From contig OU015653.1 in NCBI GenBank assembly GCA_907165275.2, forward strand, positions 13,670,001-13,734,000: 64,000 nt of DNA. The letters are read 5' to 3'. Below, one piece after another: positions 46,690 to 58,539 of this stretch (its first letter is position 1; each line of letters begins with the position of its first letter). The DNA comes from Zygaena filipendulae. Lineage: Eukaryota; Arthropoda; Insecta; Lepidoptera; Zygaenidae. The notes under the pieces were generated by a model. The model had not been told where the DNA came from. It made no database searches and saw nothing but the letters and a program-made list of their open reading frames with translations. Made by a program: the position numbers and the translations under genes.

Positions 46690-48960
46690 CTAAAGTTTGA
46701 GTTTTTGATAGGCTCCAAAGTGGTTTAATTTTGAAAACAGTCGGTTGCAATTCAAACTTCTTTCATTGAAAAATCAAATCAAATCAAATCAAATATACTT
46801 TATTGCACATCACAGTAGAAGACATAATATTTACAAAAACACAGAAACATCACTGGGCTACTTACAAATTACCAACACGTTCGTTCGCTACGCGACTCTC
46901 ATAGTGACAAACTAGGCACCTACCCAGGCGCGTCGCTTGCAGTGAGGCCAGCTGCGAAGGTACGCTTCACTGTCATGTCACTAGGACGTCAGTCACTCAG
47001 CGAGTAGCTTCTCTTCGAATTGACTCTTATTAATTGTAAAACATGAATTAACACGGATATTATAAATGTTAAAGTGAGTTTGTTTGTTGGTTTTTGTTTG
47101 TTTGTTACATTTTCACGCCTCAACGGCTCAACCTATAATCATGCAATTTTGCATTCACGTTGTCAAGGGTACAGAGAGGTAGGGTACTTTTTATCCCGGA
47201 ATACCTGCAGAAACTCTGGAATTACCGCCGGTGAAACCGCGGGGAACAGCTAGTAATGTTGTATTTAACACGCAGACAATTGCAGTAGGTAACGTAAATA
47301 ATAAATTTGCATGCGTGGCGTGGCGTGGATAATTTCACATTTTCTTTACACATTTTATTATATACCTATGTAAAGCTACATACACCTATATATTATAAAA
47401 CAAAGTTCTTCACCTGTGTGTCTGTCTATCTGTTCGCGATAAACTCGTAACTTAACGGATTTTTATGCGGTTTTCACTAATGCATAGTGATTCATGAGGA
47501 AGGTTTAGGTTACGGCATCAAGCGTAAACGGAGGAGAAAGTTCTTATGAAAAGAGTTTGGAAGTTCCTGCGGAAATTCCGAAACATACGTAGGTAAATCT
47601 CCGAAACAGTTGAACCTATTTTGACGGGACTTTCAGTGCTAATTAACTGCAGATGTTATAAGAAGTGAACCAGGCTACTTTGGAGTTCCTGCGGGAATTC
47701 CGAAACACACGCAGGTGAAACCGTGGGACACAGGTAGTTTATAATAGATATTGGTCCTAAAATTATAGTTTTGCTTACCATAAGTAGATACCATACAACC
47801 TTCTCTATGTTTTATGAAATAATAGGTAAAAAAAATCAGCTGACGTTTGCTAAATAGTTCGCTAATAAGTTTAAAATACATAGGTATTGATATACATAGC
47901 GTACCATGTAGTACATACATACATATCAATGCATACATAGCAGTCAAAATCATCCCTCCTTTTTTAACCGATTTCCCAAACTGAATAATAAGTATTTCAC
48001 GGTTTGCCATTCGATTACTTTAAAATGCTTGCTAAGCAATTTATGTGTCACAATACATACGGTGAAGAGGAGCTGATGGTGATGTAGGTATCAGGAGAAC
48101 TCCTCAACAATTAACGTCCCTGCTTCGGGAAAAGCAATATATTATAAAAGGTAATGAGCAGTTGGCATTAGGCTATTGTAACTTAGATAAATTACAAACC
48201 AACCCACTTAAAAGCGAGAAATAAGCAAAGTTTTAACAAAAAAATAAAAACCGACTTCCAAAAAAAAAAAACTAAAAAGCTAATAATAATATTACGTGTA
48301 TTATTGTCTTTTGGATTAAATCGGTATTTTGTTATTTTTAGCTTTTAAGCTAAAAATATGTTTTGTTTATTGGGAGTCGGTATTTATTTTTTTTGTTTCG
48401 TCATAGTCAGGTAAAGATAGGTCTGAGCCTAACTATTTTTTACCTACCGTTAAATAAGTTTTATTATGATAATATGTACTTTTTCGATACACTTGCCTAG
48501 TGTGACCCGTAACTAAACGCGAATTGTGTATATAAATACGTCTACCTACCCTATGCATTTTATTGAACACAATTACTATTTAAACGCATTGACAATAACT
48601 GTACTCAAAATTACCAAATTTATTTAAAAAATCAACAAAATTTTATTTAAAAAAAACTTTCTAAAGGGTTGCATAAATTCTGTCAGTATGTTCGGTTCTA
48701 AAGGGATTGATATAATTTTCATAATAACATCTTTATTGTTATTAGTAAAGAACTCAGAACAGGAAGTTTACGTGTTCAAAGTAATAGCGAATCGAGACGT
48801 ACCTTCATATATACAACAGAAAAATTACGAGACCAATGAAGATATATTTTCCGATTACACCGGCACAGCGATTCGGAATAAGCCAAGTCGAGTGGTGGCG
48901 AGTGGAATGAGAGTGGACGGGACGGGTATACTGCACCGTCTGCCTGTCGTGGCCGAGGTG
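46690..48960 (+). repeat. Segmental duplication, copy 1 (with secreted-protein gene)
   Basis: From CAGCGAGTAGCTTCTCTTCG (about 46997) onward this matches 59167-60950 in order. Shared markers include TTGTATTTAACACGCAGACA, AAAACAAAGTTCTTCACCTG, GGTAGTTTATAA, CATACAACCTTCTCTAT and the promoter and 5' half of the gene. Each copy has private insertions. The leading part (46690-46990), with TACGCGACTCTCATAGTGAC, also occurs inverted at 62780-62990. Confidence 0.8.
48531..48538 (+). promoter_or_regulatory. TATA box of secreted-protein gene 1
   Basis: TATAAATA, 157 bp before the start codon. The paralogous gene has the same box 160 bp before its ATG, in matching sequence, which supports function. 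TGATAA (about 48468) and AGATAG upstream fit GATA-factor sites. Confidence 0.65.
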
Positions 48961-49053
48961 CGCAGTGCCAACCCCGAAGTGTTTGTGGGAGGATGCCCCA
49001 AGGGTACGGTTCGACGAGATGATGGTGTTTGTGTGCCACCACCTACAGAATAA
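48688..49053 (+). CDS. Small secreted protein, paralogue 1 (121 residues), function unknown
   Basis: Not recognised as a named family. Residues 1-24 are a signal peptide (hydrophobic IDIIFIITSLLLLV, polar NSEQ near the cleavage region). The mature part starts about EVYVFKV and continues DVPSYIQQKNY, IRNKPSRVV and DGTGIL. It ends with a two-cysteine tail, GGCPKGTVRRDDGVCVPPP, of the C-P-x-G-x6-G-x-C type seen in small extracellular insect peptides. The gene is a single coding exon with its own TATA promoter. The N-terminal 40 residues are almost identical to paralogue 2 (60588-60950) while the C-terminal half differs. A secreted, possibly defence-related peptide is plausible but unproven. A young LTR element begins 182 bp after the stop. 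Confidence 0.75.
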   Translation: MFGSKGIDIIFIITSLLLLVKNSEQEVYVFKVIANRDVPSYIQQKNYETNEDIFSDYTGTAIRNKPSRVVASGMRVDGTGILHRLPVVAEVRSANPEVFVGGCPKGTVRRDDGVCVPPPTE

Positions 49054-49234
49054 GTCCCTTATTTGTATTTAATACGTTCAAATGTACAATGTACCATACA
49101 GCTTAATTTAGGTCTCGTAATGAGATCACAGAGCAATTGAATATAACACTATGCATGTACCTGTATAAAGTTACTGCTATAACAGTATACGCGAGCCATT
49201 TGAGCTGTTTTGGAGCAACACCAACGGACCCGAT

Positions 49235-49470
49235 TGTTAGCGATTCATATTTTGTATAAAGTCTAGAGGAGTGATGGCCACATCACATCCCTCTTGACAG
49301 GTGACATAAAACGTCATGTGACGCGTATTTGGGGTGGAAGCCGTCAACGGTGAGTGAGATCGGCATTATCGTTTGTGGAATTGGCGCGAGTGCACGCACG
49401 CGCGCATTTACTTTGTGATACAGTAAATAAAACAGTTGCTTAATGTATTAATCGAGTATCATTTCTAACA
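49235..49470 (+). repeat. 5' LTR
   Basis: TATAAA at 49255-49260 and AATAAA at 49426-49431. It also holds a donor-like ACG-GTGAGT near 49348 and a CG alternating patch (GTGCACGCACGCGCGC). Confidence 0.85.
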
Positions 49471-49502
49471 GTTCAGAAGTGCGGTAAAGAAACCAAACAC
49501 CC

Positions 49503-49616
49503 ATGGCCAGGACTAAGGCGCTCCGGTGCATCACACCAGGCGCCAGGCGCAGACCGGGTAAGCGACGGTGCTGCCCTGTGCATATTCTCAAGGTGCGGCC
49601 TGACGACGAAACATAA
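49503..49616 (+). other. 37-codon basic ORF in the LTR element leader
   Basis: MARTKALRCITPG followed by arginine-rich residues, cysteines and TAA at 49614. It is the first ATG after the 5' LTR. A strong donor (CCGG-GTAAGC, about 49556) lies inside it. Could be a remnant start of gag or a leader ORF; not recognised. Confidence 0.3.
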
Positions 49617-51460
49617 GACCAGAAAACCAAGTTCAATCTGGTATGTACTTACCTAGTGTCTTCGTTTAATGCTGAAAGCGAGAAGATACAGCGGTATCTA
49701 CTGAATATGTGAACGCTGGATGAGTCTTTGTTTAGCATACAACACGCAACATTATGCATAGTTTAATATATTGATATACATATAACGGTATTTACAGAAT
49801 ACGTAAAGGCTGGTTTATTTCTTCTTTTAGTTGTCATACAAAATAAGTTTCAGACATTATATAGTTAAAATTTATATCTACCCACATAGCAGTGTTTACT
49901 GATATAAAGGTTGTAATTTTCCCTTTTCTGAAAGCCATGGTGCAAGTTTACCCACCTAGGTAGGTGTGTAAAAAAAGAAAAAAAAAGTAACTAATGTTTA
50001 TCACGAAAGGTGTAACAACACCATGGACCAATTAATTAATTAGTTCAATTGATCCATGAACAACACGAAAGTTAGCTGAGTTGCATAGTTTTTCTTTTGT
50101 CTCATAGGATCTCCTATGCAAGTTAATAGTTCCCAGCTCTGATATCAAGTTAGTTAGCATGCCTACCTACTATTTGAATGAAGTATCTAATAATCATGCA
50201 AACAGACAAAGCTTCATTGAATCATTTAGTATAAATCTGTGGATGCAGTAATGTTATTTTGATTAAAGAATTATCTAATCTTACAGTCTAGTGGGTAATA
50301 ATATTGTACCTACCTGTGCTTTAGAAATAATCTCTTATGATTTTCTTATGATAAAAGACTAATATTAGTGACTACCTTCAAATAAAAAAAAAAAATAGAA
50401 CATCAATTTTGTGACCGAAGTATTCACTCATAATTTATTACAGTGCCTTTCCTAAGTTTCTTGTATGAGGGGATTGCTTCTATCTGAAGTCGAGATCTAA
50501 CTTTAGCTGTGGTTAACCTTAATTAGAAAAAGAAATTTGGTAATTCTTTCAACTTCAAAACTAGCCAAATTTTGAAAACGTGCAGCTACCTAAACAGCTT
50601 AGTAAAGAGTCAATCAGTAGCAAATATCGCTTAGTGACTAGGGTTGTAACACCGTAGTAGGGGCTTGAGTTTTATCCCTAGGAGATGTAGCAAGACTTTC
50701 AAAAATAGCAGTAAAAAAATGAGACTAGCAAGCAAAACTAGGTAAATTCAAAAGAAAATCATCAAAGCTTTGAGATACTCCGCGGTTTCACCCACGTTAA
50801 TTTGAGGAAAACCCTACAAAATATATTTATTTAGGGACGACAGTTTTGATGTGTATGGTTCTAAATCTAGAATAGAAGTCCGTCAAAACCATAATGAAAA
50901 TACAAATCAGAATATACAGTTTGAAATTTATAAAAATAATTACATTAGAATACAAAATATTATAACAGTTACAATAAGTATAGGCCATAGATAAGCAATG
51001 GTGCGTTACCTAAACTGGCGAAAGTTTGAGTAAATTGTATCTTAAAATTGTAGCATTTTTTTTGTAGCAATTCTTTTGTGTTTAATATTTTGATGGTATT
51101 TGAACAATGTAATAAGGTAAACACATAATTGAAAAACATTCTATAACTCTTGATAAAGCGTCTTGTATCAATAACTTAATTGTGTTGGTTATCGTGGGCC
51201 AATTGTAACATAAAGTTACCTTATAACATCAGCTATCCACCTGTAACAAATGTTTGAACTTGCTTCGGTGTACCTGCCTCAAAGATTATTCGGAGCACAA
51301 AGATTTAAAAATCATCTTCTATTAAAACGTAATGACCATAATACATCATGCATCTGGTAGAAAGCTGTTTGACACTAACTGTGTCCGGTTTCACTTGTGC
51401 GAAACTCGTTTTGTAAAAAGATTCCTTTTCTTGACGCCCATTTAAATGGATTAAATCCCT

Positions 51461-51811
51461 TATGTTACTTCAAGCTAAGCTTGATTTACCTGCGGAAACC
51501 GCGTGGTAATCCGTTCATTAGTTTCGAAGGTTAGCGTGAACGGACACGCAGATTCTACTCTTTTATTGTGTTGCCTTTATGTTGCTTCAAGCTGAGCTTG
51601 ATTTACCCGTGAAGACCGCATGGTAAGCCGTTCATTAGTTTCGAAGGTTAGCGTGAACGAACACGTAGATTCTACTCTTTTATTGTGTTGCCTTTATGTT
51701 GCTTCAAGCTAAGCTTGATTTACCTGCGAAAACCGCATGTTAATCCGTTCATTAGTTTCGAAGATTAGCATGTACGGACACGCAGATTCTAATCTAGATA
51801 ATAATTAGATT
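51461..51811 (+). repeat. Three tandem 117-bp units inside the LTR element
   Basis: TATGTTACTTCAAGCTAAGC (or TATGTTGCTTCAAGCT) starts at 51461, 51578 and 51695. Units share GTTCATTAGTTTCGAAG and GCAGATTCTACTC. Related single sequence at 62125-62215, so the unit was once a dispersed repeat. Confidence 0.8.
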
Positions 51812-54545
51812 CTAATTAGTGTCGATAGATTACAAACAGACACTTCAATATTATTTAACTGCAAAAATGTAGGTAAAACAGAAAATTAATAACGCAGGAA
51901 AGTAATTTTATGGTGATTACTGAATCGATGGTTTAGTAAATCAGAGAAATAATACAATACCTAATACTAAAGAAAGGTATAGTTTAAAATTGAATAAGTA
52001 CACTAAAACACGACATAGAAGACTAAATAAGTCCCGTGAAAAAAAAAAAAATCTCTAAAATAAAGTATAAAATAGAGATACTACCAGGGTTTCTTAACCT
52101 TTATAATTCATATGATCTGAATAGGGCGTCATCACCAATGTAGTCGTTGATTGACTAACATTCAATAAAGGTTATGATATATCCATTCGTTGTTTTAATG
52201 CATTGACCAAACGTCAATATCGAGGTTTAGAATGTAAACTTACAATAATCGTACATGTACTAGTATAGATTATTGAAAGCCGCAGGTAGGTACCGAAAAA
52301 CGCGTGTCGAGTTAATCTTCGTTATTTCAGTCACCTATGTATTTTGAACTCATCTATTTTGTACTCCGAGCTGGTGGTTTTGTAGATAATTAACCGTAAC
52401 CATGTTTGAGTAGGGATCAGTGTAGTATTATCGTTGGCGTTTCGCCAGAATTGAAGAAAAAGAAGAAAATATTGTCATTTTATGTGCAATAAAGGATTAA
52501 ATAGTAATAATATTAATAATGATATAGTATAACTTCAGTACACCACTTAGATTCACAACGAGGATTACTTAAACCAAAAAGGACCTACATAATAGTGGAT
52601 TCCCTAATAGAGTAGTCTGAACTCTCTCAGTTTTTTTTTTTTAAAATCGCCCAGTGTTCCGTTTTCACTCAATGTGATAAAGGTATTAGAATGTTGTGTT
52701 GATGCAAAAGATATCATGTTAGTATCACTTTGCCGAGTCGGCAATGGAAGGCACACTCTTATAAACAATTAATTTATCAATCATTATAACAGTAATTTCC
52801 AGAATAAATCCAAGTATATTCTCATAGTGACAAGAACTAACAGTAAATTGATAATATATATCGTATACTTCAATTACCCATAATATGAATATTGTGGAGG
52901 ACCAAGTAGACCCCCTGTCTAATAATCACCCTTTTAATATCCATGCTATTCTTCTTCGACTACAGCTCTGTTAGAGTATTGCGCTAAGGTGAAGAATATT
53001 TGTTTATCATGAAGAATGGTATGGTATTAGTATGGTGTTCAATAAATTACAAACAGAACGAAGAGAGTCCTAACCAATATTTAGTAAACTAGGTACCTAT
53101 CCTTGAAATATGACAAAATAAGTTATCGGCTTTAGCAATCTTCGACCATATTCCACAACTTTATAGAATATCATGGCATAGATATTAGGGATAATGTTTT
53201 AGAGAAACTATTTAAGACAGTAAACAATACTAAAATAAATTCAAAGGACTTTGAGCTTACCCTAGTAAAACTTATCTTCGCAAAGTGTTAATTATCCAAG
53301 ATAGATAGATACACATCACACCAGTAAGTGACATTAAGATATGTTAAATAAACTGAATGAGACAAAGCCTTGTAATAATGTAATAGATAATACCAAATAT
53401 AAAATATAAGAGTTGATCAGGGCTTAATTGCATCAGTATGATACCTTGTGTGTTTACGATTTACTAGCAAAATAACGTAGTTGCCCTGTTGAGCACCCTG
53501 TATCTTGTAAGGGCCTCCCTTAGTGAAAAATTTATAGACATGAACGACTACATAATCTACGATGCCTCTTTGGATAAATCATGTCACTGGATTTCGTAGA
53601 AAATCGAAAATCGTAGTATCGTTAGATCTATCTTGACTATCAAAGATATTTTGTATAGCTGTTTTACGGCTAAAACGCATTCCGCTTAGCAGAACGCGAA
53701 CATAGTCATGTTATGTAACATTAGTAGAAACTAATAGTACTTACAAAGAAGCGTAGAAAAGTAGACTTAAGCAAACGGGTAACTTTGGACCTATTTTCTT
53801 CGTAATGGTGAATTTTAGTAAAAAGAAAATACGTCTTCATTATTCAGTCTCATAAGACACAGAGAAAATAGTATGATAACTAGCGACCATGTAGGCGGTG
53901 TAGGCGCATTACGGTCGCAACGAAGCAATTACTCTAACTTTCCCGAAACTCCCCTTGCTGGCACCTCGAATGTATTTCCCACAATATTTCCAAAACTGAA
54001 ATTTTGAAACAGTGACTGGGTAGAAAAGTAACCGAACGGCGGCGTTCTACCTACATTCATTATGCCAGTAAATGTATTTGTGCACTATGGTCTTGTGCAC
54101 GGGAGTCACCCGGCGATACTAGTTTTCATCCTAAACTGAGTTGTTGCCTCTTCTATCTATTCTGTGGTAAAAGGTTTGCGGTCAGAATTTAACAACTCTG
54201 TCGAGTTATTGAATTGCAATAATAATCCCTTAATATCTGGGTCACCGAGCTTCGCTCGTTGTGTATAGCGCCATCTGTTTTTAAGTAGAAAACAAACACT
54301 CATATTTCATTGCCTGAAAACACGGATGAAGCGACGCTTTCAAAAATGAAACCTAGCTAGATTGATTAATCGCCCCCGAAACCCCCGGCATACTAAATTT
54401 CATAAAAATTGTTGGAGCAGTAGTAACAGTAATAAAATTGAAGAGTTTGTTGTGAACAGATTCTTGAAGTAGGTACTTTTCACAAGTAGAACTATTTAAG
54501 TTATTTAATTTACTGATAGCGTAAATTGAGGCAACGAGCCAATGA

Positions 54546-55418
54546 ACTGGTTTATTTATTTATTTATTTGTTTAAGTACACAAAACAGATTGTAGTCATT
54601 ACGATTTTTACTTATTGTAGTGTATTATTATATGTTCCGACCACAAACCAGAGATATGCATACCTAGAAAGACTAAAAATATCGAGCGAAGTACAAAGTA
54701 ATATTTAAATTTATTTTGATATTTATGGATCTCAGAAAAATAGAACCACAATTAGCAAGTGCGACGGAGGTAGTCGTTGATATTTTTTAAGTATACCCTA
54801 AAATTACAATTAAAACGTCCACATCTGCACCTTTAGCGACGAGCTCATTATATTGGCGACACATCCGTACAACTGGATTGTAAAAAGATGTGTTGTTAGT
54901 GAATACCCGAAGTGAGAAGGTATTGGGACGTCGATAGCGATAATTGGTGTTGAAATTTAAAAGTGATAGGATGTAAGGGCTACCGATCTGGTGGTGTATT
55001 ATTTTATGTAGCAGGATCTGGTCTCTACCCTTGCGACGGGTTTCTAAAGAGATCATACCGAATCTGTTCAACCTGTCCCCGTACGTCTGAAGCGATCTTG
55101 TGGAATTTTTATACCTGAAAGTAATTAACTTTAGACAGCGTTTTTGAACTCTTTCAATTCGGTCAATGTGCACCGTGTAGTAAGGAGACCATACAACCGA
55201 GTTGTATTCGAGAGTACTTCTGACGAGGGTGCAGTAGAGATAAATGATGCTAGCGGGTCTTTTTTTAAAACCTTTGGTGGATCTGGAGATGAAGCCCAAC
55301 AGACTGAGGCTTCTATTAATTACATGATCATTATGGTATCTAAATGTAAGTTTTTCGTCAAATATTATACCTAAGTCTTTAGCTAACTGGTATTGCTTTG
55401 GAATTTTTCTTGTTGTTT
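54546..55418 (-). pseudogene. Nested 5'-truncated jockey-like LINE inside the LTR element
   Basis: The minus strand from about 55415 to 54787 reads LAKDLGIIFDEKLTF, then LVRSTLEYNSVVWSPY, RIERVQKRCLKLI and CRQYNELVAKG before a stop. This is the C-terminal part of a jockey-type ORF2 after the reverse-transcriptase core. A (TTTA)n tract at about 54550 is its 3' tail. Frame is unbroken over about 210 codons. Confidence 0.75.
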
Positions 55419-55577
55419 ATGGTCAGACCATGGAGCGAGCGTGCTGCCGATGGCTACCTGCTGACACCGCAGTGAGCGTGCTGCCTGAATGTGAAATAAT
55501 AAACCCCGGAGCGAGCGTGCGTCCATCGATCAGCATTGGAGCGAGCGCGCTACCTATCGTGATGACAGGACGTTGGA

Positions 55578-55990
55578 GTGGGCAAACGGCAGGTTACGAC
55601 TTGGTGGTGCAAGATTGTGCTGAAAGAGTCAGACCGGGTCCCTCGGTGGGCAAACGGCAGGCTACATCTTGGTGGTGCAAGATTGTGCTGAAAGAGTCAG
55701 ACCGTGTCCCTCGGTGGGCAAACGGCAGGCTACAACTTGGTGGTGCAAGAATGTGCCGAAAGAGTCAGACCGTGTCCCTCGGTGGGCAAACGGCAGGCTA
55801 CAACTCGGTGGTGTAAGATTGTGCTGAAAGAGTCAGACCGTGTCCCTCGGTGGGCAAACGGTAGGCTACAATTTGATGGTGCCAGATTGGGCTTAGAGAG
55901 TTAGACCGTGTCCCTCGGTGGGCAAACGAGAGGCTCGGTGGTGTTGTGTAATATTGAATTAAATCCGATTGTGTCCCTCTGCAGGCAAAC
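55578..55990 (+). repeat. 68-bp minisatellite, six units, in 3' part of the LTR element
   Basis: GTGGGCAAACGGCAGG or a close variant starts at 55578, 55646, 55714, 55782, 55850 and 55918, exactly 68 bp apart; a degraded seventh follows. Just before it (55431-55560) the word GGAGCGAGCGTGC recurs irregularly. No stop codons fall in one frame because of base composition. Confidence 0.9.
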
Positions 55991-56649
55991 AAATTTGTGA
56001 AGAGGCGAGTCTGATGTATTCACATGATGGAAGAATCTACAAATGCTTACTTTGATGATCTTAGAACAGTTTAAATCAATAAATTGTTTATGAATGTAAC
56101 AACAAAATATGTTTCAGTTAAGTATTATTCTGATGTTTATTTTGTATAGATTTCGTTTTGGATTATGTTTATTTTCAAATTGATTTGTACTTTTGTACCG
56201 TTATTAATATTACTTTATTTAAAATGAAAATTTATTATATTGATAATTTTAATTTTGCTTCCAGAAATATTTACTTGCAAATATTCTATTTTCTTTTTAG
56301 ATAGATATTTTGTTTTCTTTTCTTCAAATCATGAATTAAGTCAAAAAAAATATAAAATCTTGTATTAACACATACTTTAAGGCTATTTAATGTACTTAAT
56401 TAATAATGTTGACATTTAGATATTGTCTTAGTCAACGGATAAATTTGTGTAATTTTGTTACCATTACAATGTTCCTAATAATGTTCTTCATAAAATTACT
56501 ACTTATTGGAGATGTTGTTTAAAAGAAATTAAGGTATTTGATTGTTTAGTTATAAATTTAATTCTTTGTATGGGGTCATACTTTACTGTAGAATGGCCGA
56601 GAGACATTTTTTTTAGGAATGGGGACATTCCATTAACAGAATGGCCGTC

Positions 56650-56885
56650 TGTTAGCGATTCATATTTTGTATAAAGTCTAGAGGAGTGATGGCCACATCA
56701 CATCCCTCTTGACAGGTGACATAAAACGTCATGTGACGCGTATTTGGGGTGGAAGCCGTCAACGGTGAGTGAGATCGGCATTATCGTTTGTGGAATTGGC
56801 GCGAGTGCACGCACGCGCGCATTTACTTTGTGATACAGTAAATAAAACAGTTGCTTAATGTATTAATCGAGTATCATTTCTAACA
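56650..56885 (+). repeat. 3' LTR
   Basis: Identical to the 5' LTR. Followed by CGAT, the right target duplication. Confidence 0.85.
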
Positions 56886-57125
56886 CGATAAATCGATAAA
56901 TATCATAAATAAAATCTTTCTCCTTTATATTGTATCTAAGAACTTACCTACTTTGTCATTTATTATTTTATTTCCATCCATTCCAAATCCCTGAAGATTC
57001 ACCGTTGGCAGGTGGTTAAGTAGTAAGTGTAACTGACTTCTGCGGCAATTGTCGCCGATTGGATCACCGTATCAGGGTAAACATGCGGCAAACATTTGCG
57101 TTTACACTGAGTCTGGTTTTAACTT

Positions 57126-57320
57126 TCCTACTAATATTATAAATGTGAAAGTGTGGATGTTTGGATGTTTGGATGTTTAGATGTTTAGATGTTTAGATGT
57201 TTGGATGTTTGTTACTCAATCACGCAAAAACGGCTGAACGGATTTGGATGAAATTTGGCATGCACGTTGTCAGGGGTACAGATAAGGACAATAGGTACTT
57301 TTATCCCGAAATTCCCGCGG
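57126..57320 (+). mobile_element. Helitron-like element with GGATGTTT 8-bp repeats
   Basis: TC start, CTACTAATATTATAAATG, then seven tandem copies of (G/A)GATGTTT, GGCTGAACGGATTTGGATG and TTCCCGCGGGAATTC. The 3' hairpin is lost and reversed relatives follow to 57520. Confidence 0.65.
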
Positions 57321-57599
57321 GAATTCTGGAACAAAAAGTACCCTATGCCATTCAGAATCACTGTAGTTTCCTATGAGTGAAAGAATTTTCAAAATCGGTT
57401 CAGTAGATCCAGAGATGTTCCCCGTGGCTTTACGAGAGTGGAATAACGGAGTTCCCGCGGGAGTCGTGGAAACAAAAAGTACCCTGTGTCCTTCTCTGTA
57501 CCCCTGACAACGTGTAGTATGCAAAAGAAGATTGCGCCGTAATATGTATAATATGAGCTCCGTCCCGACCGTCCCAAAACTTTATGTGGAAGATTTCTT

Positions 57600-57790
57600 T
57601 TAAGAATAGCTGTTCACCCGCGGTAATTTCGGAGTTCCCGCGGGAGTTTCGGATTACAATATAGCCTATGTTACTCAGCGATAATGTAGCATTCTAATGG
57701 TGAAAGAATTTTTGAAATCGGTCCAGTAGTATTTGAGTTAAATCGTAACAAACAAACAAACAAAAAATCAAATCTTTCGTCTTTATACTA
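57600..57790 (-). mobile_element. Helitron-like element, reversed
   Basis: AGCTGTTCACCCGCGGTAAT, TTCCCGCGGGAGTTTCGG, ATCGGTCCAGTAG and TCTTTATACTATTAGTATA, opposite in order to the forward copies. Confidence 0.6.
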
Positions 57791-57835
57791 TTAGTATACA
57801 CTACCTAAACATAGTAAATACATAATTATAACATA

Positions 57836-58260
57836 CTAGCTGTGCCCCGCGGTTTCTCCCGCAGTAATTTCGGAGTTCCCGCGGGAATTCCGGGATAAAA
57901 AATACCCTATGTCCTTATCTGCACCCCTGACAACGTGCATGCCTTTCATCCAAATCCGTTCAGTCGGCTTTGCGTGATTGAGTAATAAATATCCATACAT
58001 CCACACTTTCACATTATCCTACTAATATTATAAATGTGAAAGTGTGGATGTTAGGATGTTTAGATTTTTGGATGTTTGGATGTTTGTTACTCAATCACGC
58101 AAAAACGGCTGAACGGATTTGGATGAAATTTGGCATGCACGTTGTCAAGGGTACAGAAAAGTACCCTATGTCCTTACATAGGGTACTTTTTATCCCGAAA
58201 TTCCCGCGGGATCTCCGAAATTAACGCGGGTGAAATAGAATTAATTATTGCATACTATAC
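57836..58260. mobile_element. Two Helitron-like copies joined 5' to 5'
   Basis: A reversed copy (CTAGCTGTGCCCCGCGG at left, CACACTTTCACATTAT at right) runs straight into a forward copy (TCCTACTAATATTATAAATG at 58018). The forward copy ends in a mutated hairpin near 58225. More family sequence follows to 58345. Confidence 0.6.
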
Positions 58261-58539
58261 ACGTTGTCAGAAGTACAGAAAAGGACATAGGGTGCTTTTT
58301 ATCCCGGAATTCCCGCGGGAACTCCGAAATTACTGCGGGTTTATAATATTAGTAGGATGACAAAAAAAAATAAAAAAATTGTGTGGTAATGTTTATTTGT
58401 CTCGAACTCTCGACCTATAAGGAGAGCTTTCTCTTTACAGTTACGGACCCAGCGCCCGACCCATGTATAAAGGTAAAAAAATAACCACTAAGAAATAATT
58501 TAGAACATGTGTACCTACTATCCTTTTAAATTAATAAAA

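Larger units (their letters stand above)
44110..46690. other. Intergenic sequence with repeats, no gene supported
   Basis: 44140-44345 and 44890-45000 are GC-rich patches with repeated TTCGATCGT, GTGCGGTG and CGCACCG words in both orientations, so they can fold. A Helitron-like copy is at 44455-44665 and a dispersed repeat at 45320-45560. 45600-46550 is AT-rich and unrecognised. Confidence 0.5.
49235..56885 (+). mobile_element. Non-autonomous LTR retrotransposon (LARD-like), identical LTRs, CGAT target duplication
   Basis: 5' LTR 49235-49470 and 3' LTR 56650-56885 are both 236 bp, start TGTTAG, end CTAACA and are identical base for base by eye. CGAT at 49231-49234 and 56886-56889 is a 4-bp target duplication. 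The inner flanks of the two LTRs do not match each other or the outer flanks, so two solo LTRs are unlikely. The 7.2-kb interior has no gag, protease, reverse transcriptase or integrase of its own. No standard TGG-type primer site follows the 5' LTR and no clear polypurine tract precedes the 3' LTR. Orientation is given by TATAAA and AATAAA in the LTR. Confidence 0.85.

Noticed and set aside
54787..55299. Candidate reverse transcriptase of the LTR element itself
   Set aside because: It is antisense to the LTRs, is the non-LTR (jockey-like) C-terminal tail, and has its own (TTTA)n 3' end.
55578..55990. Regular direct repeats resembling a CRISPR array
   Set aside because: Units are contiguous with no unique spacers, in a eukaryotic LTR element. 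The same applies to the 115-bp and 59-bp arrays.
49235..56885. Two independent solo LTRs rather than one element
   Set aside because: Neither LTR has matching flanks of its own, while CGAT matches across the outer flanks, as expected for one insertion.
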